Assembly: GCA_021399445.1 (NCBI GenBank)
Contig: JAJTUQ010000003.1
Coordinates: forward strand, 4,712,001-4,776,000
Direction: 5' to 3'
DNA: 64,000 nucleotides
Source of the DNA: Xylogone sp. PMI_703
Taxonomy: Eukaryota; Ascomycota; Leotiomycetes
Part shown: piece by piece, positions 12,505 to 23,188 of the stretch
Layout of the letters: each line of letters starts with the position of its first letter
Position numbering within the stretch: the first letter of the stretch is position 1
Made by a program: the position numbers and the translations under genes
The notes under the pieces: generated by a model
Told to the model about the DNA's origin: nothing
Seen by the model: the letters and a program-made list of their open reading frames with translations, nothing else
Database searches by the model: none

Positions 12505-15195
12505 ATGTACGGCCGTAGTGACCAACCCAAGAATAGGCGCATCGATGAAGCTTCTTCAAGATCGACGAGGGGCAGGAGATCACGGACATCAATCGCCTGC
12601 AACCCGTGTCGTATGCGCAAATCAAAGGTAAGTCTAAAATCATTATCCTAACTTTGTGGTAGACCTAGTAAATTTGTTGATTTAAGTTACAAAGTGTGAT
12701 GGAGGCCAGCCAGTCTGTCGAATGTGCATTGATTACGGCTACGAATGTGCCTACACCACACCGTTAGATGAAGCTAAAATAATAGTGAACCGAAAGTGAG
12801 ATATCAGAAGCTCTCCTTACACCTGATTTATTTGGTGCCAAGCTAATTTTGTAAATATAGCTCCTTGTCAGTCTTTGAAGGGAGGTTACACGCATTGGAA
12901 GAAGCTCTCGCGAAAGTAACAGGCGAGCATACAGCAACACCTGGATTTGTTACTTCACAGCCATCAAATACCATGATAGATGTAAACCGTACAAGCACCG
13001 AAAATGAAATACTCGGGCAATCCAGTTGTGAGGATGAGACGAAGTTGGAGGTCATAGAGGATGTGGTAGATGGAATGGGTGCCATTACGTTTGAAGACGA
13101 AGAAGAAGCTTCCTATTTTGGTAAGAATGAGTTAAGCTGGAGCTGAAAAATATATACAGACGTCTAATATAGATAGGGCCAACCTCCAATATCGCCTTTG
13201 CCAAAAAGATATCCCAAGCTCTTACGTCGCTGAAAGGCGTTTCTGGCGAGATATACTTCGACGCAACCGTTCACGACACTGGCTTAAACACGGCATATCC
13301 ATCTTCTTCATCACAAATATCATCTACTTTCAATCATTATATTACAGCTCCTCCTAGATCCACTAATTCCGTTCTCCCACCAGAGCCTGAAATTGCTCGT
13401 TTAATCAAGATATTCTTCTCCGGGACAGGGGTGCTCTTCCCCTATATTGATGAAGTGTCATTCTGGAAAACATATTCTAAAGCTGCTGAAACAAATTTCA
13501 AAGGAATTAGACGGTCTTGGCTATGTCTTCTGTATATGATGCTTACATATGCCAGTTCCCAGAAATCATTTCCTGGAGTCTCCGCAGAGGAGAGCTTAAG
13601 GGAGTCTGAAAGTTACCTCTGGAGGGTTTGGGTCCTTTCTGCTAGCATTCAATTCAGATCCATGAATTTGGAAATCAGTATGTATATTTTTTCAATATAT
13701 CTAATTACACTTCATTTCTCTCTAAAAGAAGCCAGCTGACACTTATAGTTCAATGTCTGTAACCCATCCCTTAAAAAACGCATTCGTATACTAAATGAAG
13801 TTATGATAGACCGGCTCCTTTTAGCCTATTACCTACAGGGGACTCGTTGTTCTGCACAAGCGTGGGGTATGCACAGCTTGGCAATAGAAGCCGCGTATCA
13901 GCTAGGTCTACAATCCAGTAGTCACAACAACAAATACCCAGCGGCTGAACGAATTCTTCGCCAACGATTATGGTATGGCTGTATTGCGCTAGATAGGTGC
14001 TCATCATTCTACACCGGTTGGAACTCCATTATATGTATGCTAACTTTTGAAAGGGTCTTAAGCATGACGTTCGGCCGGCCACCTTCAATTCCCAACACAT
14101 ATATACGTGAGGATACGATTAAACCAATCTATAGTCCAGAGAGCGTGGATAATTCGCCTCACAATATAGTCGCAGCTACGAGCAATCCAAATATGCCGAT
14201 TGGTATTATGCTTCTGGAAAATTGCAAGTAAGGAGATGCTCTACCTACACGTTTCATTATAATGCTAAATCACAACAGCACCTTATATTTCATCCTCGGC
14301 GATATAATATCGGATCTCTACGGACAGAATCTTAACAACGCTAATTTAAAAACGTCGAGTCTTCTGGGGAAGATCTTAGAATTAGAGCAACGTCTACTAC
14401 AATGGGAACGACATCTGCCTCCCCCTCTAGAGGTTCTGACTACTAACCCAGCCTTAGAAGAGATAGATAGCAATGTAACAACGGGATTTCTCAACATCAC
14501 CCTTACATTGCGCTATCATAATATACGTTCGCTTCTACATCGGCCAATCCTAATGAAGTTCCTTGACCATGTTAGTAGCCCTATTGAAGAGGATTCAGAA
14601 TACGAGTTTCTTGACCAATTTGGGCAGGAGAGTCTTGATATGTGCAAATCTTCTGCAATAAAAACCATCACTCTTATTCACAACTTTGATGTCAGGGCTC
14701 TGTGGCCATCTGCATCGTGGTGGATTGGATTTTTCAGTTTTAATGCCTCTTTGACTGTATTTGGGTGCATGAATGTATATGCAAGTCAAGCAAGCATTCG
14801 CGGCAGTACTTCTGCATCAGAACTTTTACGACTACACGGCATTCTCAAAATGGCTGCTGCGACTTTAAAGAGTCTTAGAGACTGTAGGCTGATCAGAAGG
14901 TGTGGAAGGTATCTGAACAGACTTATAAGGATAATTGAGCCTTCGGGTGAGTCGTTCTGACCTTGTGATTCACATCATGACTGAAAATAATATAGTGCTT
15001 TCTGCAAATATGGAATGCGGCGATCATTTATCTGGTGTTAACTCATTGAATCCTATGTGGGACAAACCTCTTTCTATGTCACCTCTAAGTGAGAATGTTT
15101 GGTCATCAGTGGATGTTGATTTTGGGGAATTTTTAGCGACTGGAAATATGAGCTTTTTGGACGGATTACAGTCTGGACAACAATTCAGCGCATGA
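12505..15195 (+). CDS. Zn2Cys6 transcription factor with fungal_trans domain
   Basis: A nuclear regulator. Eight exons join without a stop: 12505-12627, 12695-12795, 12861-13120, 13177-13677, 13810-13996, 14054-14227, 14279-14946 and 14996-15195, giving 737 residues. The zinc cluster has Cys at 32, 35, 42, 49, 52 and 59 (spacing 2-6-6-2-6), split by the first intron, and a basic run before it. After a linker (about 66-87) the middle-homology domain begins with YFGPTSNIAF and later shows YLQGTRCSAQAW and LDRVLSMTFGRPP, the last created by splicing 13997-14053. The junction 13678-13809 is the weakest: the skipped segment keeps TTCAATGTCT, which could encode the QCL seen in relatives, so an extra tiny exon or some decay is possible. 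It sits between the NRPS-like enzyme and the GST/ligase genes, the usual place for a pathway-specific regulator; that role is inferred. Confidence 0.87.
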
Positions 15196-15378
15196 TTTGG
15201 CTGTGGTACCAAGCATAGCTACTAGAAGCAATATGTAATATAAATATCTATTATACTCACATATTGACATTAATTCTGCATAACAAGATCTACACGTTTC
15301 CGATAATTGAAGGCTAGAAAACCCAGCTAAGCGCTATAAATTTGAAATACTACTACTCTACCAATCAACTCAGGAATC

Positions 15379-16308
15379 TCAATGCTTCCAAAGATGATGC
15401 AGAGTCGGTCTACCTTGCATAACCTCATTATATACATCAGAATTCATGATCGGCCTGCCATATGCTTTAATTCTTTCGTCCATTAACTCCTCATTGTCCG
15501 CATCATAGAGCCGTGCAATCAAAGGTATAGTATGAGCATCCAGCAAAGTGGGTCCTATTTCATCTCCAAAAATCCACGACGAGCCCTTTCCTAATGATTC
15601 TCTGATATCTATAATATTACTGAAAAACTTGAGAGTCTGTGCCCTGGTCTTGGCAACTTGTTCTGGCTCAAGCGCGTGGACGAGTGTACGTTCATGGCTG
15701 GCAAAGAGTTAGTATTCTAACATTTTCTCAACAGGCTACTTTAGGGCTTATTTACTATGCAGCTTTCCACTCTAGAGCCTTACGATACTGCTCCGAAATA
15801 TCCTTCAGCGCAAGTCGAGCCTGTATCTCTTTTGTGATCCCTTCTGCCCGGTTTTCATGTGGCTTGAAGGAGAGTGCCAAGAACTGGATTGCATGGAGCT
15901 CTTTTAGGAGTCGCAGGATCGTTTCCCGGTGGGGTGGAGGACAAAGGCCGGTACATTTGTCTCCAATGAATTCTGTTATGTCGTAGCTATCGGTCAGTGG
16001 ATTTGTGAAATGTAGTGAGGTCATTGCAGGGACCTGTGAATTCGTAAATAAATGAGAACAAGCCACAGCAGAATCGAGAAGTATCTCGAAGGTGGGTAAC
16101 CAACCTGCCCCTTAGGATTAACGTTGATAAGGTAGTTTTCAGAAAGCTGTTCTGCCTTATATATATCCACATGAGTTTGCTTCACAGGAATAGCTTGTTC
16201 CGGTGTCTTTGACAACTTTTGCATTGCTAATGTTAGCCGTGTCTGGGTTGAGCATATGGAGAATTGGTTATAGTGAAGCTCGTAATCAGCAGCCTTTTCC
16301 GAAGACAT
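15379..16308 (-). CDS. Glutathione S-transferase-like protein (paralogue 1)
   Basis: Soluble GST-fold protein that probably conjugates glutathione to an electrophile or moves an isomer. Three exons on the minus strand (16308-16105, 16033-15756, 15697-15379) give 266 residues. The N-terminal thioredoxin-like half shows HYNQFSICSTQTRLTLAM, then NVNPKGQ at residues 62-68 with VPA directly after the intron (cis-Pro region), and LTDSYDITEFIG in place of the usual (E/D)S-x-(A/E)-I glutathione-binding motif. The C-terminal helical half includes GPTLLDAHTIPLIARL. The first intron uses a weak GTTGGT donor. It is divergent from its paralogue at 17137 and has the same two intron positions, so the pair arose by duplication and inversion. 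The substrate is unknown; the context suggests detoxification or tailoring in the neighbouring pathway. Confidence 0.85.
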
Positions 16309-17136
16309 CTTGAGATTTGAGGAATAAATATATCAGCAAAGACACGGTATTGGTAATTTGGACTTATTAAATAGTTCGAACTATCAAAAGATAAAAAAGG
16401 TTTTTTGCTAGAGTGTCTTATTATATAAATGATTTTGCTTTGGTCCCGCAGGACAACAACCGTGACAATGATTAACTTCCCTAGCTGCACGTTATTCGGT
16501 GTTGAGATGACACAGATGATACGTCGCGTGTATTACGGCATGCTACATTGTGAGAAGCAATGTAAGACGGATCGCGGATTTTGACCAATATAGCTTCGGG
16601 ATCTGGAAGCATTAAGCTGTAATGAACTGCTGCTTACAGCCCTTCAAAGTAACTTTATTGTCGTCTGACTTGTTTGATTTAGTGAAAGAGACTTTGACGT
16701 AAATTTTGTATGGGCTGTGTAATAGTACAGCTATTACGTATGGCTAGCCAGTATTGTATCAGTCATATAACTCCTGATGACGCTAAGGGAACTTATGACG
16801 AAAGGCTTTATAGTGTTATCTTACATAAATCATTATGTTAAGCCATATTACTACCTAAGGTTAAATTCCGGATGGATCACATATAACAAGTGGACCGCTC
16901 GCGGAGGATCACCTGGGTGTTCTTCTCGTCCCGCCATTGCCCCGGGGATATTACGGTTTCCCCACATTTTACTGTGCCCCGCTCTGTACCACGGCCACGG
17001 CGTCCGAGCAACGCCACGTATGAGCCCGGACAATATTGATTCTTATAATGGTTGTCATTCTTTACGATGGTATCTATGAAAAATTCAATAGCACCGGCCC
17101 AGCATCTTGTTTCCTCTATCATTTTCGTCATAAACA
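16309..17136. promoter_or_regulatory. Shared upstream region of divergent GST-like genes
   Basis: The 828 bases between the two start codons hold no gene and must contain both promoters. The left part (to about 16850) is AT-rich and the part from 16880 to 17040 is GC-richer with CGG triplets (CTCGCGGAGG, CCACGGCCACGGCG). Co-regulation of the pair is an inference from the arrangement. Confidence 0.45.
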
Positions 17137-18040
17137 ATGGCTGGATCAGCGCCCTTCGTCCTTTATCACCATCCCTACTCCATTTGTTCATTGATGGTAC
17201 GGCTTACACTTGCTATGCGAGGTAGGCCAAAGGACCTTGATTCTGAAATGACGGTTGAGGAAAGAGTCGTTGATATCTTCAATAGTCTTCAATTAGAAGA
17301 AGACTTTCTTTGTAATATCAATCCCAAAGGCCAGGTCTGCACATGATTACGAAGACATATGAATTTGATCCGTGGCTAACCATTATTCTCAGGTTCCTGT
17401 CCTCGTTCACCAATCGGATGGACCTAAAGCTCTTCCGGACAGCTTAGAAATCACTCTCTATATAGCAAAACTTTATCCTGAGCTCATTCCAGACGGGGAA
17501 AGGAGTCACATAATTGACCTACTGAGGGAGCTGCATTCGGTTAACTACTTTTCTTTATCATTTCAAAAGAAGCCTGCTTATGGGCAAGGATTATTATCAG
17601 CAGTGTTAGAGCGTCTACAGCGGCCAGGGATCTCACCTCGGTACCAAAAGGCGCTAGAATACAAACTCACCGTGTAAGCCCGCTTCTTAGCTGCGGAATA
17701 TGTAGAAATATTTGCTTACGATATTTAAAGAGTTGACAACGAAAAGGTAGACGGATTGACGCGACCAAGGATAGCTGAGGCGGAGGACAGAACAAGAAGT
17801 ATATTAAAGAAGATGGAAGATCTTCTCAATCAACAGCCACCGGAATCCTGGGTGTTTGGCAGTAGCAGTCCAACAGCTCTCGACGCTCATCTCATTATTT
17901 TTATTGCCCGGCTGTGTGATATTGGAAGGAAAGATCTGATCCCCAAGAGGGTATTAGAATATGGAGAAATGGCGACCAAAACACCAGAATGGGATCAGGT
18001 AATGCAGGGGAAACGAACCGTACTACAACCGGTAGCTTAA
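17137..18040 (+). CDS. Glutathione S-transferase-like protein (paralogue 2)
   Basis: Second GST-fold protein. Exons 17137-17334, 17393-17673 and 17731-18040 give 262 residues. Visible features are YHHPYSICSLMVRLTLAM at the N-terminus, INPKGQ|VPVLV across the first intron (cis-Pro loop), PDSLEITLYIAKLYP (glutathione-contacting Ser-x-Glu-Ile) and PTALDAHLIIFIARLC in the helical domain. Alignment by eye with the minus-strand paralogue is collinear over the whole length, and both introns fall at the same place and phase (phase 0 after NPKGQ, phase 2 after the KALE(Y/W)K helix). The glutathione-binding motif is more canonical here than in paralogue 1. It ends 157 bases from the convergent ligase gene. 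The reaction cannot be assigned from sequence. Confidence 0.88.
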
Positions 18041-18197
18041 CTATGGAACCTAGTGGGATGAAATATGATATCAAGCACTTGAATTCAATTTACGATGGAC
18101 ATTTTCGTACAGTATCTATAATTTCTATACTTAACATCCTAAGACTGCCCCGTGCTTGAGAGAATCAGACACTTCTATTAGATTAAGGATATCTCAT

Positions 18198-20106
18198 CTA
18201 TAGTCTAGAACGGCTTGCAGTTATTTCCGCCTTCGCCTCTTTCCTCAACACATTTTTCATCGGCTTGCCCGTCGTGTTCTTGGGAATAGCATCTATAAAG
18301 CGAACCCCGCCATCTAAGTTCTTGTACTTGGCCAATTTCTTCGCCACGTACTCCTTGACTTCGCTCTCCGCTAGGTTATCTCCTATCTCCGGTCTCCGAA
18401 CCACATATGCCCTCGGAAGCTCACTATCGCTTTCAATGTTGGAAAGTCGAACACCAATCACTGCTACCTCCGCGATTCCCGGATGAGTGAGCAAGACCCC
18501 TTCGATTTCTAGCGGAGCTACTTGAAACCCCCGGACTTTGAGCAGCTCTTTCTTGCGGTCAACGATGTACCATTTTTTCGTCCGGCCATCGCAGTATACG
18601 ACATCGCCGGTTTTGAACCAGCCGTCGGGGGTAAAAGAAGAGGCATTGGCGGCAGGATTTTTGAAATAGCCTGAGATAACACAGGGGCCACGGATGCACA
18701 CCTCTCCTTGGACATCATATGCGGTGATGTTGTTTCCATCATCGTCTATCAGCCTGTGCAACAATTTAGTTCTGGTGATTAATAACAAGAGGGTATAGTT
18801 AGGGGATCCTTACATAGCTTCCATATTCGGCACGAACCTGCCGATGCTCGCCGTAGTATCATCTTCATCTGGAGGGAACATAGTCACTATGCAGGTTGAT
18901 TCTGTCATCCCCCAAACCTGGGTCACTTTGGCTTCCGGTGCTAGTAATGCCTTAAAAGACGCCTGTGCTATCTTATCCAAGGGAGCTGCCCCAACGGAGG
19001 TGTGTTTTATAGATTTGAGGTTATACTGCTTTGAGAGTGGGGACATGATAATTGCGAGAACTAGAGGCGGAACAATTAGAAGCTCAGTTATCTGGTATTT
19101 CTCTAGATATGATAGATATGGCTCGAGTTCGAACCGGCGCATTACATAGGCAGTGTGGCCTCCACGCAAGGGTGCGACGTGGACGGAGGGGACAGCCGCC
19201 ATATGGAACTCAGGAAGCGCATGGAGTCTACGGATCTGCATATAGTAGTTAGCAGAGGACCGTGCCACGGAACAGGCTGCTTCTCACACTGTATGCCTTT
19301 GGCTCATATATCTCCATGCTCAGCGTATGCTCAGCAATGAAGTTGTAGTGAGAGATCATGGCAGCTTTAGGCAGTCCAGTAGTTCCACTACTGAACATTC
19401 GCGCAGCGGTCGTAGCTCTTGAAATCTCCTCACTATCAAATTTGACCCAGTCACGCTCGCCGTGTTGGAGAAGATACTCCCAAGATCTGAAACCTGGCTG
19501 GATTGTCTGACCCAACACATTGAAAATAAAAATATTTTCCCGTTGAATACCGCACTTTTCACCGGCTTCCAGCATATTGCCAATGATCTCTGGCTCCGAA
19601 ATTACGAACTTCGCCTCGGCCGTTTGCAAATGATGTGTCAGTTCATATGTCGTGTACGCAGGATTTGTGCCAGTGAAGACACCTCCGGCGCCGATTATGG
19701 CGAGGAAGATGATGGAATAGTATATCTAATTTCCAAGAATCAGCCATGCAATTTGGAATACCAATTTAACTTTTTCCTCGTGGACGAAGCGGTCTAAAGC
19801 CATACATCATTAAACGAGTGGACACAAATACAATCACCAGGCTTAAATCCTACAGCATGAAAGCCCGCTATCAGCTGTTGAATCAGTTTTCGGGCTTGTC
19901 GCGACGAAATGGTTCGAGCCAGATTTGTAGCATCGTGCCATATCTGAGCTTGAGAGTCAAAATACAGTTCATTTATCTATCCAGTAAGTTACTCTTGGAC
20001 GACAGCTTACCGGGAGATCTTGATCATACTTCTGGTCCTCGAAAATCCACGACAGAAGATCTTTTGTGGGAATATTAACTACACTTTGGGCTTTGAAGTA
20101 CGTCAT
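18198..20106 (-). CDS. 4-coumarate-CoA ligase-like acyl-CoA synthetase, PTS1
   Basis: ANL-superfamily ligase: carboxylate + ATP + CoA to acyl-CoA. Five exons on the minus strand (20106-20011, 19943-19806, 19725-19288, 19235-18814, 18753-18198) give 549 residues, the normal 4CL length. The start MTYF...NIPTKDLLSW is typical of fungal 4CL-like proteins. Motifs in order: MFSSGTTGLPKAAM (ATP loop), QVWGMTEST, GWFKTGDVVYCD, VDRKKELLKVRGFQVAPLEIEG and PKNTTGKPMKNVLRKE (catalytic Lys). The last three residues are Ser-Arg-Leu, a peroxisomal targeting signal type 1, so it probably works in peroxisomes, as do several CoA ligases in fungal metabolite pathways (for example penicillin side-chain activation). 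It converges on the GST-like gene. The acid may be aryl or medium-chain; I cannot decide. Confidence 0.92.
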
Positions 20107-21169
20107 GTTGCTAGAAACCAAATTGTCTCGCCTCACGTTCTCTGAATGATCCATGTAGAACTTCCGAGCTGCTCCCTTTTGTATTCTGTAACTGCTTGGC
20201 AACGTCTCCTACGCCTTCACCTAGTGCGCGAGCGAGCGGGGTAGTCATCATACCCTTGGAATAATGACCGTTGATTTGGTGTTACTTTGCTGACTAGAGC
20301 ATAAGCCCGGAACGGCGCTGGCGACGAGGGAGCTGGGCGTCCGCGGCCCGAATAAGGGGTTAAAGTTGTTATGTAATTGCAGTACCGTGGATATCTTTGA
20401 AAATATAGTTTATGAGCTATTAGGGTGCTATTCCTATGATATAATTAAGACAGCATAAGGTTCTCCTTAAGACTCGGACGAAGGCGAGAAATCCAGCCTT
20501 GTTTAACTTAAATAAGATACCGCATTCTCTGGGGGACCTCGGCCCCCGATGAACAGCCACCTCACGCCATCCAATAGATGTTGTCAGCTCGTTCTATCTC
20601 ACGCACTGGAGTAAGCCCACGTGTAGCCGTCTTTACATGCAGTGCAATAACTCATTCTGAAAGCTCTTTTAACTTTACTTTTATGATAAATTAACAAGTA
20701 GCTAAAATAAGCTTAAAAGCTTAAGAAGCGCTTACACAAGGCCGAGAGGGCTAAAACATATATAAAAAAAATAAGTTTGATTTTTGAATAGTTAGTTTGT
20801 GCGTGCTTGAAATAAGCCAAGTTCCGGTCTGTAAGCCAATCTGGCTAATCCAGTCATAACAATGTGTAGTATTCAGAATGCACTCGAGACCAAACTCTCA
20901 TCTCCCTAAACATCAACATGAATATCGGGCTCATTTCATTCACTGATAATTACTACTCTACAGCTCTAAATGCATCTTCATCTATTTTAGCTAATGAAAA
21001 GATCCGGCGGGCGTCTGCCATGAGAGAAGGATCCGCTGCTCCCATACCAACGGGCATATTGCTCGCCTTACGCCATGCCATCTCGGCATCCGCGCCTGAT
21101 CGTGACCAGAAGCCATATCCGATCTATATACGCAGTCAGCCTTGCTTTTGGAGAGTATATCAAACAAAT
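20107..21169. other. Intergenic region upstream of ligase
   Basis: No gene seen. The ligase promoter should lie at the left (20107 onward). An AT-rich stretch at 20640-20790 contains short inverted units (AAGCTTAAAAGCTTAAG) but no longer repeat. The right end is the 3' flank of the Cys-rich repeat gene, which is also on the minus strand. Confidence 0.45.
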
Positions 21170-23188
21170 CTAAACTCTACAAATGGAACATACGCTTGAA
21201 TTCCCGTATCGATATCCCATATCGCCCGAGGTAATCTCTAATACAGAAGCAGAGCCTTGCATTGCCAATGCCGCGCGCATTGCATTCATTTTTAGCATTT
21301 GCTGGCTGGTCTGTTGCGCCGTGGCTAACCGCTGCTTAGCTAACTGCGCTTGAATGATGGGCTCCCATGAATCCTTCTTTCTTTGTAGTTCGGCCCTGTG
21401 GTTCCAGAATTGGGCAAAGCTTGCGAACTGGCCAGTCATGCACGCTTCTCGCAATAAGCCTCGAGTACGGTTTGTATATGTTTGGCAAATGAAGCCCTCG
21501 TTCTTTACTGAAGCATACACTTCCTCTGTGAGGTCTCGACTAAACTGGGTAGCATAAGAAGTCCCTTTCACAGCACGTGAATGACATTCTTGGCAGAGTA
21601 CAATGGTACAGTCATTGACATCGGCAGCATTCGGGTTTATGCGGCCAAACCACCTTCGTCCAGAGCTTCTTGTGAAACCCCGGTTAGCTCCACCACATGG
21701 AGGTGGCTCGGTGGCTATGCTTGCTGCAACTGTAAATAGAAGAGACCATTCTCCAGCTTGAATGCCAGGATTCATAGAGTTGAAAAGTCTCGTTGCTCTC
21801 CAGGCTAGGGCTGTCTCGAAATCGTCTTTATTATCGGTAGAAGTGCCCATGGGAACACCAGATGGCATGAAATAGCACTGTCGTACGACACCTCTTGCCA
21901 GTGGCCGGTTGATCACCGAGAAAAGATGCGTGGCTCCAAATAGTGCAATTTTGCACCAGTAACAACAAGGGCAAACTTCGATAGTAGGGCAAGCAGTGAG
22001 GCAGTACCAATTGGCCAAATCACCAAGCTTTTCTTTCTCCGTTGCCAAATCCTCTTCTGCAACACCTCTAGCTCCACTACAGGCGTTCAGCTTCCCAGAG
22101 TACGCCACAGTATTTCGCCATAGCTCAAAGTCTACTTTCCTAGCTGCAAGCTCCATTGCCATCTGCGAGATAAGAGTCGAAAGGTCGCACGGCGAAGTTC
22201 CAAGCTGCTGGTCTGTAAGTCGAGCCGGGAGAAAAGATGACTCCAAGGAAGTGTTCACTACGTGATCCGAGTAACAAGCTGCACAGACATTCCCACCCTT
22301 TTGATCTGCAGCTGTGAATACAATGCCCGGAAGATCTGGGGAGAACTCAGTGATTGGCTTCCCTGGTCCGGGGCATCCAGGCATGGACATGCGCAACCGG
22401 ACCTCCTTCGCAAAATCATCGAAGCTGGCGTTTCCATCTTCAAGGAAGCTCTTTACAGCACGCTTAAGGAATGGTTCAGCCATATCACATGTCCATCCCG
22501 AAGCCCCGCCGTTCATCTCAAAGTAGAATTCCAAGGGGGTCTTGCGGAGCAAAACTTCGAAGCAGGTAGAGCAGATTGTGAGTGATGGAATAGCATTATT
22601 TCGCGCAGTATAATATGGAGTGGGTTTCGTTATAGTAGATCCAGTGCATGCTGTGTAATGAGTGGCTGATTCGACCCAGTTTAAGATAGGATGGAGACTG
22701 CCCTGAGGGACACATTCGTTCTGCCACGTAAATAGCACCCGTGGCCAGTATAAGTCGCAAGTTTGGCTGTCCTCGTCCGATGTAGGCATGTAGGATATGA
22801 ATTGGCGGCTTAGATGTGGATTTGGTGCAACTCTAGAGTTATAGCAGCTGGAACATATTGAGAAGGTGGCTGAGTCCCTAGCTACATAGAACTGGGTATA
22901 CTTGGCGAGTAGAGGTTCTGCTCCAGTGCATTTCTGATCGCTACCAACGTCGAATATAGATTCAGTGACAGGGGGAACATATTGTTGGTAGTTTTGCTGC
23001 GGAGGCTGTTGATACTGTTGAGGTCGTTGATATTGCTGCGGATGTTGTGGTGCTGCCGGTTGGTGGTATTGTTGCTGAGGCTGCTGCCAGGGATTTGGAT
23101 GCACTCCTTGTGGCTGAGCCTGAGCCTGAGCCTGGATGTTTTCAACCGCTGCCTCTACCTTACGACGAGCTTTGTTAAGGAAGTTCAT
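21170..23188 (-). CDS. Cysteine-rich repeat protein with Gln/Pro-rich head
   Basis: A single uninterrupted frame of 672 codons with no match I can name. Residues about 18-75 are dominated by Gln, Pro and Tyr. The rest shows five degenerate modules, each built as C-x-G, then a CxxC pair about 30-50 residues on, then a single Cys 25-50 further. The CxxC cores read ICSSCYNS, ICSTCFEV, VCAACYSD, VCPCCYWC and LCQECHSR; later partners include TCDLYW, TCDMAEP, PCDLSTL, QCYFM and ICQTY. The paired cysteines suggest repeated structural zinc sites. There is no signal peptide or membrane segment, and the C-terminus ends VCSICRV. Lack of introns over 2 kb contrasts with the multi-exon neighbours. A regulatory or scaffold role is possible but not shown. 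Confidence 0.8.
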   Translation of the reverse strand: MNFLNKARRKVEAAVENIQAQAQAQPQGVHPNPWQQPQQQYHQPAAPQHPQQYQRPQQYQQPPQQNYQQYVPPVTESIFDVGSDQKCTGAEPLLAKYTQFYVARDSATFSICSSCYNSRVAPNPHLSRQFISYMPTSDEDSQTCDLYWPRVLFTWQNECVPQGSLHPILNWVESATHYTACTGSTITKPTPYYTARNNAIPSLTICSTCFEVLLRKTPLEFYFEMNGGASGWTCDMAEPFLKRAVKSFLEDGNASFDDFAKEVRLRMSMPGCPGPGKPITEFSPDLPGIVFTAADQKGGNVCAACYSDHVVNTSLESSFLPARLTDQQLGTSPCDLSTLISQMAMELAARKVDFELWRNTVAYSGKLNACSGARGVAEEDLATEKEKLGDLANWYCLTACPTIEVCPCCYWCKIALFGATHLFSVINRPLARGVVRQCYFMPSGVPMGTSTDNKDDFETALAWRATRLFNSMNPGIQAGEWSLLFTVAASIATEPPPCGGANRGFTRSSGRRWFGRINPNAADVNDCTIVLCQECHSRAVKGTSYATQFSRDLTEEVYASVKNEGFICQTYTNRTRGLLREACMTGQFASFAQFWNHRAELQRKKDSWEPIIQAQLAKQRLATAQQTSQQMLKMNAMRAALAMQGSASVLEITSGDMGYRYGNSSVCSICRV

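Noticed and set aside
2549..20106. Search for a polyketide synthase or full NRPS in the candidate cluster
   Set aside because: No ketosynthase, acyltransferase or condensation motif is present; all frames between genes are short.
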